Assembly (NCBI GenBank): GCA_014239355.1 | Contig: JAAZYZ010000035.1 | Location: forward strand, 1 to 15,131 | Direction: 5' to 3' | Length of the DNA: 15,131 bases | From: Fidelibacterota bacterium | Lineage (GTDB): Bacteria; Marinisomatota; Marinisomatia; SCGC-AAA003-L08; TMED6 | Shown here: piece after piece, positions 7,315 to 13,820 of the stretch | Numbering within the stretch: the stretch's first letter is position 1 | Layout: each line of letters opens with the position of its first letter | The notes under the pieces: generated by a model | Told to the model about the DNA's origin: nothing | The model's database searches: none | Seen by the model: only the letters and a program-made list of their open reading frames with translations | Translations under genes and position numbers: made by a program

Positions 7315-9606
7315 ATGATAAACAAATTCATATATATAATTATTTTTTCATTTGCATTTTCAAATGCTTATCAGTTCGTATCTAACAATGAGTTAGATTT
7401 TTCGGAAAATTATGCTTTTGAAGATTTTTTATCAGAACTTAAATCTAAAGGAGTAGGCAAATTTGAACAGTTATGGAGTGGAGGGGTTCAAAGCAATGAT
7501 TTTTCTTTTATTCCTTATTTAGACCGAATTGAATTTAATAGAAAAGAACCTTCTGCTGCATATTTTACTACTCTAGATGGTAACATTGAATTAAAGGTAA
7601 CAGAGCAAAATTTTAATGAGTTTAGAGAAAATTTTATACTTTATAAATCTCTCTTATTTGAGGAAACTGAATTTCCTGCTAAAGTATTCAAAGTTAAAAC
7701 TCAAGGTAATATTGAAGAAATAGAATTTCTTGAGACTCCACATCCTGCAAATGGGCAAGTAATAGAGAAAGCTGCAGGGGATTTGGTTTATTATGTGTTT
7801 GGTAAAAAAACTGTAGATTTTAATGGAGATTTATATACTTATTATTTAATTAATAAGAATAAAAAGACAATGCCTAAAAATGATGATAAACAGGGTTTTT
7901 TGGGTTGGGTTTTAGCTAAAAAAAATGATGATGTTGGCCAAGTTGTGCTTTGGAATACAAGTTTAGGTATTAGGCCTAAAAATCAAGAAGATTTAGAACT
8001 AAAGCCTATTGTCTTTTTGCCAAGTACTATGGGAGAGCTGGCTCATACTGATTATGTAGATGGATCTGATTTGGATGAAGACCAACTTATGATAAATGCT
8101 GATGGATTAGCTAAATATCATGAAGATTTTGAATCAAAAAGAGGAGTGGTTCATAGATGGTTGCCTAATTATATATTCGATGGTAATGATAATGGAATTA
8201 AAATAGGTTATTTGGCTGACTATAACGATTTAATACAAGACATATTACAACAGGTTGGAGGTGATGTTATTAATTTAGTAGTTGTGATTGATGCATCGAT
8301 GAGTATGGATTTTGTATGGAATAGTATGAGACCTGTACTAGATATGACTCTTAAGAATTTAGGCTCAGCAGGTATTAAAAATCCACTTGGAGAAATTGTT
8401 AAACCTCGTTTTAAAGTTTGGGCCTATCATCTAAATACTCAAAAAGTGACCACAGATTGGGTTGATGAAGAAACTAATTATGACTATGAATCTGAATTAA
8501 AAAATGCATGTTGCACATCATCTCAGGCTGTTAGGCCTGCTTTATCAGAAACGCTTACAGCTGCTTTTAAAGATGTGTCTGCAGATCCTGCATATATATT
8601 GGTTATGGGCGATGCTAGTGATTTTAGATACCCTGGACAATTTTTAATGGAAAATCAGGAAATTATTGAAGCTTCAGGTTCTAATTATTTTAAGGCACTT
8701 AGAGGAATTCGTATTTATAGTACAATTATAGATATAGCTAAAAATAGTCCAAATGATCCAGAAGCTGCTGATTATGTTAGATCTTATGAAGAATTTGCAA
8801 ATCATTTTAATAATGGAACAAAAAATGATCTTTTATTTGATGTTAAAGAAGGAGCTTTATCACAAATGAGTATGGATCAAATTCAATCAGTATCTGATCA
8901 AATAACTAATGTAATTACAAGTGATTTAGAATTTATTTATGAAGAAATAAAAGCTAGTATAAGTGGAAATAAGACAGACCCTGAATCTAAAAAAGCTAAA
9001 AATCTTTCAGCAGCTAGTGAGCCTTTTTTAGAACAATTAAGAGCAAACAGAGCTGATTGGAAAAAGGGTACTGGAACATTTTATAATGAAGGTATCATAG
9101 TATCAAATCTTGATGATGTAGATAAAACTTCATTACTTGAAACAGATATTGTGGTAGCTAAAGATAATCTTCTAGAACTTCAAGAATTTTTACAGGAATA
9201 TGTTATAAATCAAACTGAAGATGAGGTACAAACTTTAATTAGAGGAATGCTATCTATTTTCTTTGAAGTTGAGATGCATCTTATAGATAATCAATTTTTA
9301 AGTGAGACTACAATGAATGAGCTATGGTCTAAAATTGTAGGTAATAAAGATGTAGCAGATAAACTAGTGCCAGGTTTATTTAGAGAGTCAGATTATTCTT
9401 TCGCAGAATTATTAGAAAGATTACCTGAATATGAAGAAACTTTTTTAACTAATTGTCAAAACATTTCAGATAATCTTAATGAACAAATTCAAAGTGATCA
9501 AAGTTTGTTTGTGGGAAGTGCAAATTTATCAACAGGTCAAGTAAATGAATATTATTGGGTTAACAGTAGTGATTTACAATTATTTAAAGGTGTTAAATTA
9601 GATTAA
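7315..9606 (+). CDS. Exported SH3-like / von Willebrand A domain protein (similar to the periplasmic part of PpkA)
   Basis: The 763-residue protein starts with a signal peptide (about 1-18, ending SFAFSNA). A beta-rich part at about 120-210 ends in GFLGWVL (from 194) and VVLWNTSLGI, as in SH3-like domains. The vWA domain begins with VVVIDASMSMD. Its metal-ion-dependent adhesion site is complete: D326, S328 and S330, T413 in LSETLTAAF, and D433 in ILVMGDASDF. A helix-rich C-terminal part follows (KDNLLELQEFLQEYV, then an acidic stretch), and the protein ends with EYYWVNSSDLQLF. To my knowledge this order (SH3-like, vWA, helical tail with a terminal 'W-x-x-L' element) is like the periplasmic part of T6SS-associated PpkA and similar vWA proteins. 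No kinase domain or internal membrane helix is present. The gene sits 5 bp ahead of an ABC permease, so it may be a periplasmic partner of that transporter. The vWA call is firm, the PpkA comparison moderate. Confidence 0.85.
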   Translation: MINKFIYIIIFSFAFSNAYQFVSNNELDFSENYAFEDFLSELKSKGVGKFEQLWSGGVQSNDFSFIPYLDRIEFNRKEPSAAYFTTLDGNIELKVTEQNFNEFRENFILYKSLLFEETEFPAKVFKVKTQGNIEEIEFLETPHPANGQVIEKAAGDLVYYVFGKKTVDFNGDLYTYYLINKNKKTMPKNDDKQGFLGWVLAKKNDDVGQVVLWNTSLGIRPKNQEDLELKPIVFLPSTMGELAHTDYVDGSDLDEDQLMINADGLAKYHEDFESKRGVVHRWLPNYIFDGNDNGIKIGYLADYNDLIQDILQQVGGDVINLVVVIDASMSMDFVWNSMRPVLDMTLKNLGSAGIKNPLGEIVKPRFKVWAYHLNTQKVTTDWVDEETNYDYESELKNACCTSSQAVRPALSETLTAAFKDVSADPAYILVMGDASDFRYPGQFLMENQEIIEASGSNYFKALRGIRIYSTIIDIAKNSPNDPEAADYVRSYEEFANHFNNGTKNDLLFDVKEGALSQMSMDQIQSVSDQITNVITSDLEFIYEEIKASISGNKTDPESKKAKNLSAASEPFLEQLRANRADWKKGTGTFYNEGIIVSNLDDVDKTSLLETDIVVAKDNLLELQEFLQEYVINQTEDEVQTLIRGMLSIFFEVEMHLIDNQFLSETTMNELWSKIVGNKDVADKLVPGLFRESDYSFAELLERLPEYEETFLTNCQNISDNLNEQIQSDQSLFVGSANLSTGQVNEYYWVNSSDLQLFKGVKLD

Positions 9607-9610
9607 TTAA

Positions 9611-11611
9611 ATGTTAAATAAATTAATTTTATATCGTTTCTTTTTTAGGAAAAATCAAGATAGTTCAACAGATTTTTATTTGCCAATGTTATTTATGTTT
9701 GTGGTGAGTTTATCCACAATTTTAATATTTATTTCATCTCTTCAGTTGTTTGACTTTGAGAAAAAAAAAGAATATTTTTTATCAAATAAATGGAATCATG
9801 TATATGATTTATTTGTTGGTAATTCTAAGTTTGATTATAATCTAAATGAGTTTTATGAGTTCGAAAGTTTTAAAGATTCTATGGAAAATTTAAATAGTTT
9901 AGATTTATTTAAATTTTATAAATCAAAAAAAGATTTTCCTCAAATGGTGCATCTAAGTTCTTCCGAAATGGATAATCAACCTTTAGTTTTAACCTATCTT
10001 TTTGATTCTAAAGATGAAAAGCTGTTTTCTATTGCTTATAATGATACAAGTATGTCAACAGATCCTGTGATATTTTTGAATGATAAATTAATGGATAGAT
10101 TAAAAGTAAAAGAGAATGATTATGTTTTATTAAAAAGATCACGAAGTAATGGATATAAAGCTCTTTTAAAAGTTAAGCAAATTAGTGGTGATACTAGAAT
10201 TAAAAGTTATATTTTTAATAACTATAAGAATTCTACTGATAATTTAGTGCGATTTTATTTTAGCAATTTAGATACTGCTTTTAAATTTATAAAAGATTGT
10301 TATTTAAATGATTTCTTGACTCCATTTACTATTGGTAGTGTTGCAGATGGCGGCTCTTTTTTATCTATTATAGATAAGAAATTTGATTATATATCTGGTA
10401 TAAAGGTTGATAGAGTTAAAAATAAAGATTTGAATATTAAAAAAAATGATATTATAACACATATAAATGGAAATAAAATATTTGATCTTCATGATTTTAA
10501 AAAACATGTAAATCAAACTGATAATAATAAAATTGCATTAACTATTGTTAGAGGTAGAGGAAAAGGTAAAGCTACAGAGAAAAGTAAAAGCCCTAAAGAA
10601 TCTATTTCTATTGATATTATTAATAAAGATGAAACTAAAGATATGTATAAAAAGATAGGTTTAAGCTTATCTTATTATGAGGATAATGTTTTAATTAGAA
10701 CTCAAAATTTAAAAAACAGAAATGTTAGTAATCTTCAAAAATCGAGTGTCAAAATTAAAAACAATACTAATGTTAAGACTATTCCGTATCAAGGAGTGAT
10801 TGATAATCCTGATGGAACATATACTATTCAAGAGCCAAGAATTTTTATTTATTATCAATCATGGAAAAATTATAATCAATTAGAGATTCCTGGGTTAAGT
10901 GAAAAATTTTATATTGAGATTGATTTATATAAAAATTTACAATACAAAAATAATGGTTTAAGTGAAGAAACTGATTTAACTCAGCTACAAATATTAAATT
11001 TTTTCAATCAGGCTGATTCTATTAGTTTTCATCAATATATTAGTGGAAAAAATAGATATGACGATAAAAGATACTTTATGTATGCTGAAAATTTAGATAA
11101 TGATATTACAAATTTGGCTGTTATGGAGAAATTAAATAGTATGAATATTAGGTGGGATAATGCAAGATGGAAAACTATAATTAATCTTAACCAGTCTCTA
11201 GATGAAGGTAAAAAGAATATAACCATGTTAATGATTGCTAATTTTTTAGTATTTTTATTAGTTTTGATTATAAAATTTCTTTTAAGATTAAAATTGGAAT
11301 TGCATACTATTGGAGTTTTGAAATGTTTTGGTTATCCACGTAAAATAATTTTTTCAACTTATAATTTAGGTAATCTTATAATTATTCTTTTAGGGTCTCT
11401 TATTTGTTATTTACCTATTGGTTTTTGTATGGCAAGAATTTTAGGTTATAGTTCTAATAAAATATTTGAATTTTATTTATCTGCATATTCTATTTATAAT
11501 ATAATATTTATCGTATCTATTATTATTGTTTCAATTATAACCACAACATTTTTCTTATTCAGATACACAGAAAAAGAAAATATTTATGAATTAATTAAAT
11601 ATGAGGGATAA
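9611..11611 (+). CDS. MacB/LolC/FtsX-type ABC permease with an inserted PDZ domain
   Basis: The 666-residue protein has one membrane helix near the N-terminus (about 25-46), a large extracytoplasmic region, and three helices near the C-terminus (about 540-560, 585-612 and 628-651). This is the topology of MacB, LolC/E and FtsX. The conserved cytoplasmic coupling segment HTIGVLKCFGYPRKI lies between helices 2 and 3. Unusually, the extracytoplasmic region holds a PDZ-like domain at about 263-320 (GIKVDRVKNKD, IKKNDIITHINGNKI, DLHDFKKHV, IALTIVRG). Members of this transporter type do not pass substrates through the membrane in the usual way; they use ATP in the cytoplasm to move periplasmic domains. 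The PDZ domain may bind a C-terminal tail of a partner such as the vWA protein or another exported product of the cluster (inference). With one permease and one ATPase gene, a homodimeric pair is likely. The next start codon follows its stop directly. Confidence 0.88.
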   Translation: MLNKLILYRFFFRKNQDSSTDFYLPMLFMFVVSLSTILIFISSLQLFDFEKKKEYFLSNKWNHVYDLFVGNSKFDYNLNEFYEFESFKDSMENLNSLDLFKFYKSKKDFPQMVHLSSSEMDNQPLVLTYLFDSKDEKLFSIAYNDTSMSTDPVIFLNDKLMDRLKVKENDYVLLKRSRSNGYKALLKVKQISGDTRIKSYIFNNYKNSTDNLVRFYFSNLDTAFKFIKDCYLNDFLTPFTIGSVADGGSFLSIIDKKFDYISGIKVDRVKNKDLNIKKNDIITHINGNKIFDLHDFKKHVNQTDNNKIALTIVRGRGKGKATEKSKSPKESISIDIINKDETKDMYKKIGLSLSYYEDNVLIRTQNLKNRNVSNLQKSSVKIKNNTNVKTIPYQGVIDNPDGTYTIQEPRIFIYYQSWKNYNQLEIPGLSEKFYIEIDLYKNLQYKNNGLSEETDLTQLQILNFFNQADSISFHQYISGKNRYDDKRYFMYAENLDNDITNLAVMEKLNSMNIRWDNARWKTIINLNQSLDEGKKNITMLMIANFLVFLLVLIIKFLLRLKLELHTIGVLKCFGYPRKIIFSTYNLGNLIIILLGSLICYLPIGFCMARILGYSSNKIFEFYLSAYSIYNIIFIVSIIIVSIITTTFFLFRYTEKENIYELIKYEG

Positions 11612-12517
11612 ATGATTGAAATAACATTACCTATTATTAAACAGTTTGAGAATGGAAATGTAATTGTATTTAATAATTCTGATATTAATAAAAGTACAAT
11701 GAAATTTGATTCAGGATATTTGTATACATTATATGGAAATAATGGTACTGGTAAAACTACTTTAATCAATATGTTATCTTTGCTGACTAAAAGTCTTTTT
11801 GGTGCTTCTTTTAAAAATGAAAAACTTTTTTTTGATAATACTGAAATTAACAAAAATATAAATAATACCCTTATAAGAGAAAATCATTTATCTTTTATTT
11901 TTCAAGATCCTCATATAATTAATATATATACTCTAGAAGAGAATTTAAATATTGTTAATCAATATTTTAATTATGAATCTGATTTAAATGAGATTATTAA
12001 TAAGTCTAAAAAATTAAATATTGAAAAAGAAAGTTCTGATTATCTAATTAAAAAATTAAATAAATTTTTAAATGAAAAAAATAACACACCTTATTATTTG
12101 TCAGGTGGGGAAAAACAATTAATTTCATTTATTCGTTCTATGATTAAACCTTCTAATATAACATTTGCTGATGAACCATGGGCTAGTATGGATAAACACT
12201 TGAAGAGTTTCATTGAATCTCAGCTTTATTTGTATTTGAGTGATCAAGATATATTTTCAGATATAAGAAATAGAAATAGACAATTAAAAGAAAAAAAAAT
12301 TGTTATTATTATTTCTCATTCCACTCAAAACAAATCAGACCAAAAGCAATATGGAGAAAAAGATTTAGATTGGAGATACACTTTACCTGTTTTTAATAAA
12401 ATTTTTGACAAGGGTATTAATAAAAATAATTTAAAGTCTTGGATTGATAAAAATGGCAAAAATCTTGATTATAATAATCTTCAGAAATTAATTGTTGAAA
12501 GGTATAAATTGGCATGA
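11612..12517 (+). CDS. ABC transporter ATP-binding protein (LolD/MacB type, divergent)
   Basis: All ABC ATPase motifs are visible in this 301-residue protein: Walker A GNNGTGKTT (42-50), Q-loop Q98 in FIFQDPH, signature LSGGEKQ (163-169), Walker B with D187-E188 in TFADEPWASMD, and H236 in IIISHST. It should form the dimeric ATPase of the permease encoded just before it. It differs from usual LolD-type subunits in two ways. About 49 residues separate Walker B and the switch histidine, where I would expect about 33; the extra part is charged (YLSDQDIF ... RNRNRQLKEKK). The tail after H236 is also long (65 residues). The D-loop region reads DEPWASMD instead of the common DEPTGNLD. Its ATG follows the permease stop without a gap; GAGGG at 11603-11607 is a close ribosome binding site. 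It overlaps the next gene by four bases (ATGA). Confidence 0.93.
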   Translation: MIEITLPIIKQFENGNVIVFNNSDINKSTMKFDSGYLYTLYGNNGTGKTTLINMLSLLTKSLFGASFKNEKLFFDNTEINKNINNTLIRENHLSFIFQDPHIINIYTLEENLNIVNQYFNYESDLNEIINKSKKLNIEKESSDYLIKKLNKFLNEKNNTPYYLSGGEKQLISFIRSMIKPSNITFADEPWASMDKHLKSFIESQLYLYLSDQDIFSDIRNRNRQLKEKKIVIIISHSTQNKSDQKQYGEKDLDWRYTLPVFNKIFDKGINKNNLKSWIDKNGKNLDYNNLQKLIVERYKLA

Positions 12518-13338
12518 TAAATATTTTTTCAAAATATTTTTTATTCATTTCATTTTCATTAGGTATTTTGTTATCAAATGATAACTTTCATAATTCTTTA
12601 AAAAATGATAATGATTTTATTCTCAACATAAACCTTAGTAAGAAAAAATACAATAACAATGATTCAAAGACAGTCTTTTCTATATGGAAAAAATATAAGA
12701 ATAGTAATTCATTTACTCATTTGAACCTGATATCTTCTATTAAATATCAAGATATCGTTTTCGAATCTGATAATATTGTCTTAATTAATGGAAAACAATA
12801 TCACTATTCAAATATTGTACATACAAATAAAAACACAAAAAAAATAAAAAATAATGAGTTAGTAGATATTTATATTCTTTTTGATTTAATTTGTTCAGTA
12901 CAAACAAAAGACGAAATCAGTATTCAAAATTCAAACCTTAATTACCAGCATACACCAAATACAGAAACAATTATTATTAATAAAAATTTAATACCAAAAG
13001 ATTGGAAAATTCCTGAAGCCAATCTAGATAAAAAATGGGGATTTAATGATTATATTCATGTTGTAAGTCCTAATCAATTGAATAGATTTTTACCATGGGA
13101 GACAGAAAGCAAAATATCAAAATCTCCAATACCATTAATTTTAACTATTACAACTATGGCTGCTATTATTGAACAACAAAAATGGGTTAATCATTATGAA
13201 ACTATGTCAAATAATAATCAAGGTAATCCAAATGAATATAGCCTTGCCAATCAGAAAATTGAAAGTTTTACATACATTAGTATTGGATTATCAATACCAA
13301 CATTAATATCTATATATGACTGGATTGTGAATGATTAA
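12514..13338 (+). CDS. Exported protein of unknown function with a C-terminal hydrophobic pair
   Basis: I do not recognise this 274-residue protein. It has a signal peptide (about 1-21, ...GILLSND), an Asn/Lys-rich middle part that is probably beta-rich, and a conserved-looking segment around residues 165-200 (DWKIPEANLDKKWGFNDYIHVVSP). Near the C-terminus two hydrophobic stretches (about 207-220 PLILTITTMAAII and about 250-270 TYISIGLSIPTLISIYDW) flank a polar stretch with HYETM and many Asn. The final '..N...y.s.g......i.D' pattern is like that seen at the end of some exported PEGA/DUF5683-type proteins of the FCB group, but I would not name a family. The ATG overlaps the ATPase stop (ATGA), so it is translationally coupled to the ABC gene and probably belongs to the same machine. 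Confidence 0.78.
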   Translation: MINIFSKYFLFISFSLGILLSNDNFHNSLKNDNDFILNINLSKKKYNNNDSKTVFSIWKKYKNSNSFTHLNLISSIKYQDIVFESDNIVLINGKQYHYSNIVHTNKNTKKIKNNELVDIYILFDLICSVQTKDEISIQNSNLNYQHTPNTETIIINKNLIPKDWKIPEANLDKKWGFNDYIHVVSPNQLNRFLPWETESKISKSPIPLILTITTMAAIIEQQKWVNHYETMSNNNQGNPNEYSLANQKIESFTYISIGLSIPTLISIYDWIVND

Positions 13339-13796
13339 TGAATAGTTTAATTAAAATAGCATTATGTATTATTCTATATCAACCAATATATGCAGTTATT
13401 AATATTTATAATCATAATCAAGTATATATAGTAAGTCATTCTTTCTTTTCTAATATTGAGAAAAAAAATGAATGTGGTTTTAATGCGCAAGTATGTACAA
13501 ACTACTTTAATGAAGTAATATCATTTTTAGATGATGTTCAAAATGGATTGCTGAAAAAAGAAAAAATTTATATTAGTGCTTTGCCTGTTATAGATAATAA
13601 ATCAACTGCACCATATAATTATATAATAGAAAAAAATGGTTATCGTTATTTTTTACCTAAATATATTTATAATCCAGATTTATTAAACAGTTATGATATA
13701 ATTGATAAGCATCAACTATCAATTGGTGATGTCATTGTAATTTATTATTTATTTGATAAAGTTTTATTTGCAGAACTAATAAATGAGGAGAATTAA
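13338..13796 (+). CDS. Small exported protein of unknown function
   Basis: I do not recognise this 152-residue protein. Its signal peptide (about 1-19, ...ILYQPIYA) is followed by a compact domain with a Cys pair close together (NECGFNAQVC), which could form a disulfide outside the cytoplasm. The rest alternates short strands: YIVSHSFF, KIYISALPV, YNYIIEKNGYRYFLP and IGDVIVIYYLFDKVLFAEL. There is no membrane helix beyond the signal, so it is probably periplasmic. Its ATG shares one base with the previous stop (TAATG), and a strong GAGGAG site for the next gene lies inside its last codons. Its place between the ABC genes and the repeat protein suggests a role in the same process. Confidence 0.75.
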   Translation: MNSLIKIALCIILYQPIYAVINIYNHNQVYIVSHSFFSNIEKKNECGFNAQVCTNYFNEVISFLDDVQNGLLKKEKIYISALPVIDNKSTAPYNYIIEKNGYRYFLPKYIYNPDLLNSYDIIDKHQLSIGDVIVIYYLFDKVLFAELINEEN

Positions 13797-13820
13797 GATA
13801 TGATTAAATTAAATCGAGGA
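13785..13820 (+). promoter_or_regulatory. Two ribosome binding sites serving alternative starts of the repeat protein
   Basis: GAGGAG at 13785-13790 serves the ATG at 13800 (9-base spacing). GAGGA at 13816-13820 serves the in-frame ATG at 13827 (6-base spacing). The second start gives a short, typical lipoprotein signal peptide (MNYRFFILVT...FFSC). The first adds nine residues, including two basic ones. Either may be used. Confidence 0.6.

Noticed and set aside
11584..11853. Minus-strand open frame of 89 codons
   Set aside because: It is antisense to the ABC ATPase Walker A region, which is clearly coding; low-GC antisense frames open by chance.
7315..12517. A complete type VI secretion system
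   Set aside because: No sheath, baseplate, VgrG, Hcp or kinase gene is present in the window; only a likeness of regulatory components is seen.
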